From positions 1 through 62,579 of the forward strand of contig NZ_MJIL01000094.1 of the NCBI RefSeq assembly GCF_001939735.1: a stretch of DNA of 62,579 nucleotides, read 5' to 3'. The notes under the pieces were generated by a model. The model ran no database searches, was not told the DNA's origin, and saw only the letters and a list, made by a program, of their open reading frames with translations. The position numbers were made by a program, and so were the translations under genes. This DNA is from Photobacterium proteolyticum (lineage in GTDB: Bacteria > Pseudomonadota > Gammaproteobacteria > Enterobacterales > Vibrionaceae). Numbering within the stretch: position 1 is the first letter of the stretch; each line of letters starts with the position of its first letter. Below, in pieces: positions 35,651 to 45,322 of this stretch.

Positions 35651-35809
35651 CTATCGTCGGTCGTCCGACATTACATCATCTTCAATATGCCGGTAGTCAC
35701 CTTTCTCCTGCTGCTCCCACCTTGCATCCAGCGACGCCAGCTCCTTTTTCATTTGAGATAACTCGCGCTCCATATAAGAAATATTCCGAATCAGCATTTT
35801 TCTTTCCAT
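35651..35809 (-). CDS. small coiled-coil protein, 52 residues
   Basis: The frame encodes a 52-residue protein beginning MERKMLIRNISYMEREL and ending DVMSDDRR. It is highly charged with heptad-like hydrophobics, so it is probably one amphipathic helix or coiled coil. AGGGA lies eight bases before the ATG, and a strong hairpin lies just past the stop. No Trp-free low-complexity bias is seen. I do not recognise the family, but the start signals and terminator make it a credible gene. Confidence 0.6.
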   Translation of the reverse strand: MERKMLIRNISYMERELSQMKKELASLDARWEQQEKGDYRHIEDDVMSDDRR

Positions 35810-35982
35810 AATCTATTCCCTATGAAATTAGGCTCATTATGACAATATCAATTTGAATGGATCAAAACGCGGCTATCTATTCAAGAATCTTTTTTTGCAC
35901 TGATTAAAAAACTAGCATTCAGTATCGGTTAAGTATTGTATCAATTTGAAGTTTTGCCAGTTTAAAACAGCTTTCCCAGAAA

Positions 35983-36016
35983 GATAAAAGCCCGCAACGA
36001 TGACAGTCACGGGCTT
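35983..36016 (-). terminator. terminator of the chemoreceptor gene
   Basis: On the minus strand AAGCCCG pairs with CGGGCTT, followed by TTATCTTT. Confidence 0.75.
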
Positions 36017-36054
36017 ACCGTTATAGGTTTTCAATACTCAGAGGAACAAGTTAA

Positions 36055-38034
36055 CTACACCTTGAACTGGTTTATCGCCTTTTGTAGCTCCCCGTTATTA
36101 TGATTGAGCTGCTGAGTTTCACTCACCGCCACCTCCATCTGGGCGCTGGTTTCATCAGCCATATCATTAACACGATTAACATTGCGGCCGATCTCCTGAA
36201 CCACTTCAGTCTGCTCGGAGGTCGCGCAGGCAATCTGCTCTGTCTGTGCCTGGATGTTTGAAATGGCGCTCATAATTTGATCCAGTACCTCACCGACGTT
36301 TCGTGACTCCGTGGTTGTCTGCTCAGCCTGAGTTCGATTACGCCCCATCACAGAAGCCACGTTTTGAGTATTAGACTGCAATTGCTCGATGATTTTCCGA
36401 ATATCAACAGTCGACTGCTGCGTCTTGCTGGCAAGGCTGCGTACCTCATCGGCAACAACGGCAAAGCCTCGGCCATATTCACCCGCACGGGCTGCTTCAA
36501 TCGCCGCGTTCAAAGCCAGCAAGTTCGTCTGATCAGCAATGTCACTGATAACACCGAGAACCTGACCAATCTGATCAGCGTCATGACGAAGATTCAGTAC
36601 GAGTTCTTCGGCATTGAAGATCTCTTCCGACAACAGTTCTACATTCCTGATAGCCGACAGCACTGTGCTATGGCTTGTAGAGACCAGCCCTTCAGCATCT
36701 TGGGTCATGGTACGCGTTTGCTCGGCGTTTGCGGAAATCTCACGAACGGCGTGCCCCATTTCAGTAGCGGCGGTAGCAATCTGGTCCAGCTCATCTTTTT
36801 GCACCTGAACAGCATCATTGGTTGCCTTGATAGTCTGTTCCATCCCGCGACTGTTCTGCTCTACATGACCGGCCAATTCACGGCTATGTTTAATCAAACC
36901 TTGGATCTTGCAGGCAAAATCATTAAATGCCACAGCAACGCGGCCAATTTCATCTTCACGCTCCATGCTCAGACGCTGGGTTAAATCACCGTCACCATGA
37001 GCGATATCCCGCATAGCCATCGCCGCTTGATTCAGCGGAGCCAAAGATTTCATGCAGAACAAGCCCAACGCACCCGCCAGCACCACTACACCTAATACTG
37101 CGAATATAATGGCTTGCGTTCTGGCGGCACTGACCGGCTCTTCGACCATAGACATAGGCACCATCAGAGCAAGTTTCCAGTCCATTTTCGGGTAGTCAAG
37201 AGCAATATCCTGAATGGCCACCAGCTGCTTGTGTCCCTGCCACTCGACTTCCGAGAACCAGGTGGCCGTATTGTGTTCAGCCAGCCGCAACTGTGAGAAC
37301 CCTGCATTTTCTCGATCAAGCTTTTCTAGTGTAAGCTCTTTAACTTGCTCAGTATCCATGCCTGAAAACAGCATCACATCGCCATTACCGTTGAATAAAA
37401 AAGGCGTTCCTTGACCTAAATAACGCGTTTCATCCAACAGGGCTTTTTGCAAAGCGGTAATTTTTATGTCGGCTCCACCGATGAATTTTAATGCACCTGA
37501 GCTATCATAAATAGGCATATAAATAGCACCATTTAGATTACCGTTTCGCACATCGATCGCCGTTGTCAACCAGGAACCTTTATTATTTAGCGTTGTTTTC
37601 CACCATGGACGCTTCTTTAAATCAACACTTGGATCAAAATATCGCCCAGAGGAATCAAAATACTCTCCCGTTTTATCCAAAGAGAAAAACAAGCTGAATA
37701 AATTAGAGTCTATTTCATTCATCCTGTTTATGTATTTCAATATTGAATTGTATTCCTTTGAATCTAATGACTCTTCGTGATTATTTCTTTCCTCGATAAA
37801 GTCCTGCAAATCAGGACCATTAAGAAATGTATCTACAACTGCCTGATACTTAAGGATATAACCTTTTGCAAACTGAGCTTTTTCGCTCACTTGCGTCGCT
37901 AATCCATTACGAATATTGGTTTGCGTCAAGTCTGAAATTTTATTCACCGCCATCCAGGTACCAATTGATGCAATGAGTAAGACCAATAACGAAACACCCG
38001 TTATTATTTTCTTAACAAGAGATAAACTTGCCAT
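36055..38034 (-). CDS. methyl-accepting chemotaxis protein with dCACHE-type sensor
   Basis: From the ATG at 38034 the protein has 659 residues. It has a first transmembrane helix (about 10-30), a periplasmic sensor domain of about 280 residues (with DKTGEYFDSSGRYFDP and VDLKKRPWWKT, typical of CACHE sensors), a second helix, a HAMP segment, and a cytoplasmic signalling domain containing EAARAGEYGRGFAVVADEVR. The CACHE class often binds amino acids or organic acids. AAGG precedes the chosen ATG. It would signal to CheA/CheW encoded elsewhere. Confidence 0.93.
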   Translation of the reverse strand: MASLSLVKKIITGVSLLVLLIASIGTWMAVNKISDLTQTNIRNGLATQVSEKAQFAKGYILKYQAVVDTFLNGPDLQDFIEERNNHEESLDSKEYNSILKYINRMNEIDSNLFSLFFSLDKTGEYFDSSGRYFDPSVDLKKRPWWKTTLNNKGSWLTTAIDVRNGNLNGAIYMPIYDSSGALKFIGGADIKITALQKALLDETRYLGQGTPFLFNGNGDVMLFSGMDTEQVKELTLEKLDRENAGFSQLRLAEHNTATWFSEVEWQGHKQLVAIQDIALDYPKMDWKLALMVPMSMVEEPVSAARTQAIIFAVLGVVVLAGALGLFCMKSLAPLNQAAMAMRDIAHGDGDLTQRLSMEREDEIGRVAVAFNDFACKIQGLIKHSRELAGHVEQNSRGMEQTIKATNDAVQVQKDELDQIATAATEMGHAVREISANAEQTRTMTQDAEGLVSTSHSTVLSAIRNVELLSEEIFNAEELVLNLRHDADQIGQVLGVISDIADQTNLLALNAAIEAARAGEYGRGFAVVADEVRSLASKTQQSTVDIRKIIEQLQSNTQNVASVMGRNRTQAEQTTTESRNVGEVLDQIMSAISNIQAQTEQIACATSEQTEVVQEIGRNVNRVNDMADETSAQMEVAVSETQQLNHNNGELQKAINQFKV

Positions 38035-38374
38035 TTCTAAGCCTTCACCTTCAAAAAATAGCCGAAAAACACCTAAGGAGCATGCCGCGCACAATTGTTA
38101 AGGAAAAGGTTGAAAAAGATGTAATTATTAATTCCCTAACAATTACAAAGAATACTAACAGTAAATCCATAAATACCAGTTAGCTATTATAATAAGAATG
38201 TGTGCTTATTTATTGAAATTATGATCGACATCACGAACAATAATATCACAGTTATTTTTCGGCTTTTCCTGATGCATTGGAATGCTTTCCTATGTACATT
38301 CGGTTTGTGCTCTCTGCCGCTAAAAAACGTGAGAGAGAGGAGAAATAATGATAGCGCTCATCCCGAAGTTCTCA

Positions 38375-38605
38375 TAAAATCCCCCTGTTTGGGGAGTAGT
38401 CACCAATTGTTCGCCTGTCGTCATCCCGAAGCATCATGCTTCCGGCAGTCGAGAATGGATTTGCTTGTTATTTCATGACATTTAGCACCATTCTGACGAG
38501 ACCAACGCCATTATTTATGCACACTTGTGCTGTGTTGTAATGCGCGGAAGGTCAGGCTTTTCTTACGTCACCCGTCCCTTCCGCGCGCATTCGGAAGGAG
38601 AAAAC
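38375..38605 (+). ncRNA. yybP-ykoY (manganese) riboswitch of alx
   Basis: The leader of the alx gene contains the diagnostic GGGGAGTAG (38391-38399) and, further on, GACGAGACC (about 38496-38504), with hairpins between, the layout of the yybP-ykoY aptamer. Downstream, AATGCGCGGAAGG (38539-38551) pairs with CCTTCCGCGCGCATT (38577-38591) right before the RBS GGAAGGAG. This looks like the expression platform controlling translation, transcription or both. In E. coli the same element controls alx in response to Mn2+ and high pH. Confidence 0.8.
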
Positions 38606-38606
38606 C

Positions 38607-39554
38607 ATGAGCCTTTTTAGCTATGAAGGGTTCGCTGTTCTAACTGTCATCATGCTGGCGCTGGACTTGTACCAAACCCGTGGCGGTAAGGTCACTATCA
38701 AAAAGGCCGCTATCTGGAGCCTATTCTGGGTTGCACTCGCTTTGGCCTTTAATGTTGTGCTCTATCTGTATTGGCAGCAAATGGCCCCAAACAGTAGTTA
38801 TAGCAACAGTGAGGCTGCAACGGCTTTTCTGACAGGCTATCTATTGGAAAAATCGCTCAGTGTCGACAACCTGTTCGTATTTGCCCTGATCTTCGGTCAG
38901 TTTGCCGTCCCTGAAGCGATTCGTCCCCGGGTACTGATGCTTGGCGTGGTCGGCGCACTAATCCTTCGCGGGATCATGATTGCAGTCGGTGCCGAGCTAT
39001 TGACCCAGTTCCACTGGGTACTCTATGTGTTTGCTGCATTCCTGCTATATACGGGCTATAAATTATGGCGCGAAGATGACGACGAGCAAGAAGACTTCTC
39101 GGATTCGGCACCAGTTAGGCTGGTTAAGAAATGCTTCCGGGTAAGTGATAACTATCAGGGTACGAAAATCCTTATCAGGGATAACAAAGGCTGGATAGCG
39201 ACACCGCTAATGATTGTTATCGCCGTTATTGCACTGACAGATGTGATGTTTGCTCTGGATTCGATCCCGGCGATCTTTGCGGTAACCAAGGAACCATTTC
39301 TGGTATTAACTGCAAACGTGTTTGCCCTGCTCGGACTGCGTTCATTGTACTTTGTTCTAGAAGGTATGCTGACACGGTTTTGTTACCTGCGTCCGGCGCT
39401 TGCGTTCATCCTCAGCTTTATTGGTATCAAAATGCTGTTGATGGAAACCAACTGGGCTATCCCGACACCTATTTCGTTGTTTGTCATCATTCTGACAATA
39501 TCGACAGCGATAATTGGCTCGCTATGGAAAACACGAACCGCAACGGCTTCGTAA
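38607..39554 (+). CDS. alx: TerC-family membrane protein Alx (Mn2+ efflux)
   Basis: The 315-residue protein has about nine hydrophobic helices. Conserved acid residues in transmembrane segments are visible in LALDLYQTR, EKSLSVDNLFVF and ALTDVMFALDSIPAIFAVT. It aligns along its length with E. coli Alx, which is induced by alkali and linked to manganese export. The riboswitch upstream supports a manganese role. GGAAGGAG precedes the ATG. It is monocistronic, with a terminator downstream. Confidence 0.93.
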   Translation: MSLFSYEGFAVLTVIMLALDLYQTRGGKVTIKKAAIWSLFWVALALAFNVVLYLYWQQMAPNSSYSNSEAATAFLTGYLLEKSLSVDNLFVFALIFGQFAVPEAIRPRVLMLGVVGALILRGIMIAVGAELLTQFHWVLYVFAAFLLYTGYKLWREDDDEQEDFSDSAPVRLVKKCFRVSDNYQGTKILIRDNKGWIATPLMIVIAVIALTDVMFALDSIPAIFAVTKEPFLVLTANVFALLGLRSLYFVLEGMLTRFCYLRPALAFILSFIGIKMLLMETNWAIPTPISLFVIILTISTAIIGSLWKTRTATAS

Positions 39555-39580
39555 TAAAAAGCTAGCTAGGGTATACACTA

Positions 39581-39613
39581 AAGCCTGAACTCTATAAGGG
39601 ATCAGGCTTTTTC
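39581..39613 (+). terminator. alx terminator
   Basis: AAGCCTGA/TCAGGCTT with a 13-base loop is followed by TTTCC, at the right distance from the stop. Confidence 0.75.
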
Positions 39614-39642
39614 CTTGCTTTTCCCTGGTGAAATCAGGCTAA

Positions 39643-41355
39643 CTAATACCTGAAGTCTTTCAAGGTGATATATTGCGGCTCGACACTCTTCTCTCCGGGA
39701 CGATCATAGCCATAAATATCCTCACGCAACTGGAGCTGCTCATTTTCATCAACCCAGGCTGTCAGATACATGAAGTCAACATTTACCCTTCGTGCCAGAC
39801 TCACCGTGTCTTGTTGCTCATCGCTGACCATCTTATGGTAAGGCGCAATTCCGTCACGACGTTGATGCTGCAAGATTAACTCTGCCAGTTCATCGGCTTT
39901 CTCTACTCTTACGCAACCGGAACTAAAATTGCGCCTTTTCTTGTTAAACAGGCTTCGTGCGGGCGTATCATGCAAAAACACGGAGTAGTCATTAGGCATC
40001 AGAAATTTCACCTTTCCCAATGCATTGGCCGGTCCTGGCCCTTGCTGAAACTCGTAGGGGAAGGTCTCAGGATCCACCGTGCTCCACTCGATCTGCTCTG
40101 GCAAGATAACGCTGCGATCTCGCCAGCTTTTGACGATCTTTAAGTTCTTCTCAACCAAGTAATTGACTGATTCTTTCACCTTCGGTATGACATCTTCCTG
40201 CTTAATGGTCGTGGGCACATTCCAGTAAGGGTTAACGACCATGGTATTGAGCGAAGATGAAAACAAATATGTTGGCCGGCTTGTTCTGCCAACGATCACC
40301 TTCGATTCAAAAAGCACCTGGTCTTGCTGAGTCATCCTTAGCATATAGTCCGGAATATTAACTTGAATTAACGGCCTGTCTGCCGCTTTGGTTCCGAAAC
40401 GACTTCGCTGCAAATTCAGGGCAATTACCCGGGCAACCTCTGAATAAGGCAAGGCAAGCTGTCTCGCTGTCGCCGGACCGATAACACCGTCATCTTCGAG
40501 CCCGTTCCGGCGCTGGAACGCTTTAATGGCATAGGTGACCTCGCCTGTATTCCTGATCTCCTCATGATCACTCAGTACCTCATAATCAATTTGGCTAATG
40601 TCGCCATAGCTATAGAGCACATCAAGCAGCAAATGACCTTGAACGATGGGTTGATCCTCTTTGATCAAACGCTTGTTCCCGGTGAAAATCAATTGGTGAG
40701 GAGTCTGGCTGTGAAGCCGCTCGGCAAGTGCAACCGAGCGTTCGAAGCGCTTGGTTTGGGGACGAAGACGATTGAGCTCATCCCTTATCGATGCAGCAGA
40801 TAGTGAATGATGTCGCTCGATAGATATACCCGAAGGAACCGTTAAATAATGGTGCTTAAACAACAAACTAGGGGTAGCTTGTATCTGGGCAATGATTGCC
40901 TGGTAGACCAACAGAGAATCCGTGGCAAGAAGATCAAAGCTTCGTAGATCATGGAATTGAGCAAGGCTCTCAAGTTCAAAAAGGCGCTTAGCCAATCCCG
41001 GAACCAGTTCGGCATAAACCAATGACTTCAACTGAACCAAAAGTTCTTGACGTGATGCGTCGTCTGTCCAAATTGGAAAGTAGTCATTCTCCGCATAGAT
41101 TGTTGCAACAGCGGCAGGGAAGCAGACGTTGTAAGCATAATGATTAGATTGGATGGAATCCCGGCATAACTGATTTTGACTGGTTAATTCGTGCTGATTA
41201 AGCAACTGCCAACCTAACTGACTGCGAGCTGCCTGAGTTTGACTGGCTTGACTTTGACTTGATTGGCTTTGGACGGCCATCACTACCGGGCTGGCTACCA
41301 TCATAAGGGAAAACAAACTAAACCCAAGTCGAGTTGTCTGAATCATTTTGAACAT
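39643..41355 (-). CDS. L,D-transpeptidase, YcbB/LdtD type
   Basis: The 570-residue protein has a signal peptide (to about residue 28, VVMAVQ), then a Ser/Gln-rich stretch, a substrate-capping region, a peptidoglycan-binding-like motif (FQRRNGLEDDGVIGPATARQL, in two blocks FQRRNGLEDDG and VIGPATARQL) and the YkuD catalytic domain with the nucleophile Cys in NFSSGCVRVE. It forms 3-3 crosslinks in the cell wall or ties it to lipoprotein. YcbB in E. coli is 615 residues. Start: AAGGA nine bases before the ATG. Confidence 0.9.
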   Translation of the reverse strand: MFKMIQTTRLGFSLFSLMMVASPVVMAVQSQSSQSQASQTQAARSQLGWQLLNQHELTSQNQLCRDSIQSNHYAYNVCFPAAVATIYAENDYFPIWTDDASRQELLVQLKSLVYAELVPGLAKRLFELESLAQFHDLRSFDLLATDSLLVYQAIIAQIQATPSLLFKHHYLTVPSGISIERHHSLSAASIRDELNRLRPQTKRFERSVALAERLHSQTPHQLIFTGNKRLIKEDQPIVQGHLLLDVLYSYGDISQIDYEVLSDHEEIRNTGEVTYAIKAFQRRNGLEDDGVIGPATARQLALPYSEVARVIALNLQRSRFGTKAADRPLIQVNIPDYMLRMTQQDQVLFESKVIVGRTSRPTYLFSSSLNTMVVNPYWNVPTTIKQEDVIPKVKESVNYLVEKNLKIVKSWRDRSVILPEQIEWSTVDPETFPYEFQQGPGPANALGKVKFLMPNDYSVFLHDTPARSLFNKKRRNFSSGCVRVEKADELAELILQHQRRDGIAPYHKMVSDEQQDTVSLARRVNVDFMYLTAWVDENEQLQLREDIYGYDRPGEKSVEPQYITLKDFRY

Positions 41356-41874
41356 TATATACAGTCCTTAGTTTAAGGAAGAATGCGCTTAATGCTCTCA
41401 GTCCATGATTGCTTTAATCATATAATTACCAGTCTAATTACGACATCCTATATAATTAGTCTGTATGTGAAAATTTAGTCAAGAAAATCACATTGTGACA
41501 AGTTTATAGTTCCACCACCTTCACAGATAATAATATTCCACTTTAATATCAACAAGTTAAAACACACAATAAAATTATTAACTTAATTCGATAATTAGTA
41601 CTTTTTTATTATTAATAACATGGGCAATAGTAATTTTTGATTAATTTATCCCTTTCGTTTCTATTACAAAAATACTCATTAGTATTAAATGAAGGTTTAT
41701 ACACTATTCATTTCGAAAAATAACAACCAGTACGAGGTAACTTGGGTATAAGTGAATTTGTGACCCTTGAATGCGGATTTCCATTTTGCAAAAGCAAGCT
41801 TTTCAGACTTTCACTTCAGGAAATCAATCAAAAACGGTAGTGTGGTAACCATAAGTTTCAAATGGGTATTAGTT
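41356..41874. other. intergenic region upstream of yjjI, with a MITE remnant
   Basis: The stretch is very AT-rich. It includes GAGGTAACTTGGGTATA (41734-41750), a degenerate end of the MITE family, with no partner end seen. An ATG at 41767 opens the yjjI frame early but has no clear ribosome binding site. No convincing FNR site was found. Confidence 0.5.
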
Positions 41875-43410
41875 ATGACCATTCAGGCAAAACTCCACCA
41901 AATCGTCACCGATCCTACACTGACACCAAAGCAGAAATCTTCCTATCTGGCTTTGGAGGCCGATGCCAGTCTTCCCAATGTTCCAGTTACTTACGCAGTT
42001 AAGGCCGCAATGGATGAAGGCATCATCTGTGATATGTTCGAAGGCAACGCGCCGTTCAAACCTCGTTATGTTTTGCCTGACTATGCCAAGTACCTTCAAC
42101 AAGGTTCTCGATATTTAGAGCTATCGGCACCTAAAGATCTCGATGAAGCAATTAACGCCCTGACGATTATCTACCACCATGTTCCATCGGTCACCAACAT
42201 TCCGGTATACCTCGGACCACTCGACGACTTACTGATGCCCTTTGCCGAAGGGGTCGATGAAGACACCCTTTATCGAAAACTAAAGCTATTTTGGATCATG
42301 CTCGATCGCACCCTGCCCGATGCCTTCATGCATGTTAATATTGGACCAACAGACAACATTGTCTGCCGTACCATCCTTCGCATTGATGCAGAACTGAAGC
42401 AGGTAGCGCCAAATTTAACCTTTATGTACGACCCGACAGTCACGCCGGATGAGCTACTTCGGATCGCAACAAAGAATATCTGCGAATGCAGCAAGCCACA
42501 TATCGCCAACTATCCGGTACATGCCAATACCTATGACGAAAAAGGGTTTGGTATTGTAAGTTGCTACAATTCGCTCCCGCTGGCTGGTGGAGCCAACACT
42601 CTCGTTAGAATGAACTTGAAAGAAGTCGCCCTCAAAGCGCAGAGCCAGGAAGACTTTTTCTCGAAAGCGCTGCCACACTACGCCTCACTTATGTACGAAC
42701 TGATTGAAGCCCGTTCGGCCTTCTTGCACCAAGACTCTCACTTCTTTGATAGCTTCCTGGTCGACGAGCAGCTAATCGATGAATCCCGATTCGCCCCTAT
42801 GTTCGGAATATACGGTATGGCCGAGGCCGTTAATATTCTACTCGAAAAAGACCAGGTCCAAGCAAGCTACGGCCATGACGAAGTAGCCAACAAGCTTGGT
42901 TATCAGATTTCATCAGCACTGAACAAGATCGTCAAAACAACGCCAGTGACATACGGCTACAATGATCGCGCGCTGCTACACGCTCAAGGTGGGATCAGCC
43001 TCGATCTAGATGTCACACCGGGAGTCCGCATACCTTACGGCACAGAGCCGGATCCTGTCAGCCATATTCAGGCTCTTGCCGAACACCACCAATATTACAC
43101 ATCTGGTATCAGCGATATTATCACTATCGATGAAACGGTGAAGTCCAACCCCGAGGCGATGTACCAGCTTTGTAAAGGTGCACTAAGCCTGGGTATGCGT
43201 GAGTTTACCGCCAACGTTGATTCGAATGATTTGATCCGAGTAACAGGCTATATGATCAAGCTTTCGGATATTGCCAAGTTCAAAGAAAACGGCTCGCGCA
43301 CCAACACCACCGGTCTTGGCGCAGAAGCAGCCAGCAATACCGGCATCTTAAACCGCAAACCAAGAGTCGCTTCGCATGAGCAATCGCCTTGCTACTGCAA
43401 CGGTCAGTAA
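41875..43410 (+). CDS. yjjI: YjjI-family glycyl-radical enzyme
   Basis: The 511-residue protein matches YjjI (516 residues in E. coli), a glycyl-radical enzyme of unsettled substrate. The C-terminal glycyl loop reads DLIRVTGYMIK, with the radical glycine in RVTGY. A likely catalytic cysteine lies in SCYNSLPLAGG. The start at 41875 is chosen by length and homology. The dedicated activase gene yjjW follows and overlaps it by 35 bases. This class needs anaerobic conditions, since the radical is destroyed by oxygen. Confidence 0.9.
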   Translation: MTIQAKLHQIVTDPTLTPKQKSSYLALEADASLPNVPVTYAVKAAMDEGIICDMFEGNAPFKPRYVLPDYAKYLQQGSRYLELSAPKDLDEAINALTIIYHHVPSVTNIPVYLGPLDDLLMPFAEGVDEDTLYRKLKLFWIMLDRTLPDAFMHVNIGPTDNIVCRTILRIDAELKQVAPNLTFMYDPTVTPDELLRIATKNICECSKPHIANYPVHANTYDEKGFGIVSCYNSLPLAGGANTLVRMNLKEVALKAQSQEDFFSKALPHYASLMYELIEARSAFLHQDSHFFDSFLVDEQLIDESRFAPMFGIYGMAEAVNILLEKDQVQASYGHDEVANKLGYQISSALNKIVKTTPVTYGYNDRALLHAQGGISLDLDVTPGVRIPYGTEPDPVSHIQALAEHHQYYTSGISDIITIDETVKSNPEAMYQLCKGALSLGMREFTANVDSNDLIRVTGYMIKLSDIAKFKENGSRTNTTGLGAEAASNTGILNRKPRVASHEQSPCYCNGQ

Positions 43411-44293
43411 AATACTGCCCTTCTCTTGCGTTGACGGGCCTGGCAACAGGCTCGTCATTTTCCTGCAGGGCTGTAACTTCGATTGCAAGAACTGTCATAA
43501 CCCACATACCATCGGGCTATGTGATCATTGCGGTGACTGTATCGAGCATTGCCCATCTAATGCGCTTAGCATGGTTACAGACGCAAAAGGAAAAGACCAA
43601 ATACGCTGGAACAACGATGCTTGCACCCATTGTGATACCTGCCTTGCTGTCTGCCCTCGCCAGTCGAGCCCGAAAACACGGCAGTATACCGTTGATGACA
43701 TGCTGGCAGTCATTCGCAAGAATTGCCTGTTCATTAGCGGCATTACGGTTACAGGCGGCGAAGCGACCTTGCAACTTAATTTCATCATTGAGCTTTTCCA
43801 GGCAATAAAATCGAATTCGGATCTTCAGCATCTAAGCTGCATGATTGACAGTAACGGCAGCCTGAGCGAAACCGGCTGGAAAAAAGTTATCCCATATATT
43901 GATGGTGCGATGATCGACTTGAAGGCCTGGCAGGAAGACACTCACCGCTGGATAACCGGCCGTGATAATCACAGGGTATTTGAGTCAATCCACTTACTCA
44001 GTCATCACAACAAACTGCACGAGCTTCGTCTATTAGTTATTCCGACTATTACCGACTTCGAGACAGAAATTGCAGCACTGGCCGACTATCTCGTCATGTT
44101 GCCTGATGAGAACACCCGCATCCGCCTCAATGCCTTCCAGCATCATGGCGTTTCGGGCGAAGCACTGAGTTGGCCTACATGTAGCAAAGAAGAGATAACA
44201 GCATTTGCCGAGCAACTTACCCAGTTAAGCGTGAGAAATGTGGTTTTGCCAGCAGTTATCCTAGAAAGCCAGGCAGATAATGAAAATCACTAA
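43376..44293 (+). CDS. yjjW: YjjW, radical-SAM glycyl-radical enzyme activase
   Basis: The 305-residue protein has the radical-SAM motif in QGCNFDCKNCH (CxxxCxxC, about residues 33-41), followed by an inserted ferredoxin-like stretch with two 4Fe-4S cysteine sets (CDHCGDCIEHCP and CTHCDTCLAVCP). This matches activases of glycyl-radical enzymes. It should generate the radical on YjjI. The 35-base overlap with yjjI indicates coupling. Its stop overlaps by four bases the convergent LysR gene. Confidence 0.92.
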   Translation: MSNRLATATVSKILPFSCVDGPGNRLVIFLQGCNFDCKNCHNPHTIGLCDHCGDCIEHCPSNALSMVTDAKGKDQIRWNNDACTHCDTCLAVCPRQSSPKTRQYTVDDMLAVIRKNCLFISGITVTGGEATLQLNFIIELFQAIKSNSDLQHLSCMIDSNGSLSETGWKKVIPYIDGAMIDLKAWQEDTHRWITGRDNHRVFESIHLLSHHNKLHELRLLVIPTITDFETEIAALADYLVMLPDENTRIRLNAFQHHGVSGEALSWPTCSKEEITAFAEQLTQLSVRNVVLPAVILESQADNENH

Positions 44294-45237
44294 TTCTCTA
44301 TTTCCTCTGTTGCCTCTGCCTCCCGGCAGCACTCCAGAATCTGCTCGTATAACCAACGATGTGCGGGATCATTCATACTGGGCTGGTGCCACACCAAACT
44401 GTATGACACCTCGCCATAATTGAACGGAAGAGGTTTGGTGATCAGGCCTTTTGCCTGCATCGCTGTACTCGCCCACCGCTTTGAGCAGGTAAACAACAAA
44501 TCGCTGTGATGGCACATTAATGCCGCACTGCCAAAATCAGCAACGTTTATTGCAACCCGACGCTTACGGTGTTGCTGCGCCAACTGCATTTCAAAAAAAG
44601 GGACACTCAAGTCCTGATCCATGATGCTGACATGACCATAGCTGAGGTAGTCATCAATGCTTAATGACTTCTCGACCAACGGGTGTGCCGGATTCATCAG
44701 GCACACCATCTCATCATCGATCAGCGTTTCCCACACCAAGTTATTCTGGGAGCTTGGCGGCTGACTACGATCATGCGGCAGCATAATGAAATCAAGCTGC
44801 CCTTTTGTCAGCCCCTCAAAGCCCATACTGTCCTTCGACCAGATTTCCAACCGCAGATCCGGTGCCTGTGCCAGCACTCTGGCACTCAGCTTGGCAGCAA
44901 GCAGCTCAAAGGTACTTTCCCGCATCGCAAGAGAAAAGCGCCCTTCGTAACGGGACGGATCAAACGCTTCCTGAGTCAGCATCTGATTCATCTCGTTGAT
45001 CATCTGATGAACTGTTGGCCCTAACCGACGCGCCAGCGGCGTGGCCACAAGCTGATTGCCATGGCGATAAAAGAGCTCGTCATTGAGACTTTCCCGGAGC
45101 TGTGCCAAGGTTTTGCTTACGGAGGAAGGACTCAGGCACAAGCGCTCTGCACTGGCTGTTACGCTCAGCGTATCCAGCATCACATGCAGCGTGACCAGGT
45201 GTTTCATACTGATTCGGGAAAGCTTAATCAAATCCAT
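44290..45237 (-). CDS. LysR-family transcriptional regulator
   Basis: From the ATG at 45237 the protein has 315 residues with an N-terminal winged HTH (LVTLHVMLDTLSVTASAERL, then SPSSVSKTLAQLRESL) and a C-terminal effector-binding domain. The frame is open to 45288, but that extension would run over the folE terminator, so the later start is preferred. The target is unknown. Neighbouring yjjIW end against it, so it may control those genes, but the promoters do not face each other. Confidence 0.85.
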   Translation of the reverse strand: MDLIKLSRISMKHLVTLHVMLDTLSVTASAERLCLSPSSVSKTLAQLRESLNDELFYRHGNQLVATPLARRLGPTVHQMINEMNQMLTQEAFDPSRYEGRFSLAMRESTFELLAAKLSARVLAQAPDLRLEIWSKDSMGFEGLTKGQLDFIMLPHDRSQPPSSQNNLVWETLIDDEMVCLMNPAHPLVEKSLSIDDYLSYGHVSIMDQDLSVPFFEMQLAQQHRKRRVAINVADFGSAALMCHHSDLLFTCSKRWASTAMQAKGLITKPLPFNYGEVSYSLVWHQPSMNDPAHRWLYEQILECCREAEATEEIEN

Positions 45238-45258
45238 AGATAAACAAGGCTCGGAGAC

Positions 45259-45286
45259 AAAAAAGCCAGCTGGTAACCCAACTGGC
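45259..45286 (-). terminator. folE terminator
   Basis: On the minus strand GCCAG-TTGG-GTTA-CCAG-CTGGC is followed by TTTTTTG. Confidence 0.85.
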
Positions 45287-45322
45287 ATTTAGTAAATTCA
45301 TGCTAGACGATCATGTCTAACT

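Noticed and set aside
36364..36984. 206-codon plus-strand frame inside the chemoreceptor gene
   Set aside because: It is antisense to the conserved signalling domain, has no ribosome binding site, and arises from codon bias.
41637..41650. FNR-like TTGATTAATTTATC before yjjI
   Set aside because: Only the left half fits TTGAT-N4-ATCAA; the right half has two mismatches, and the AT-rich setting makes it likely by chance.
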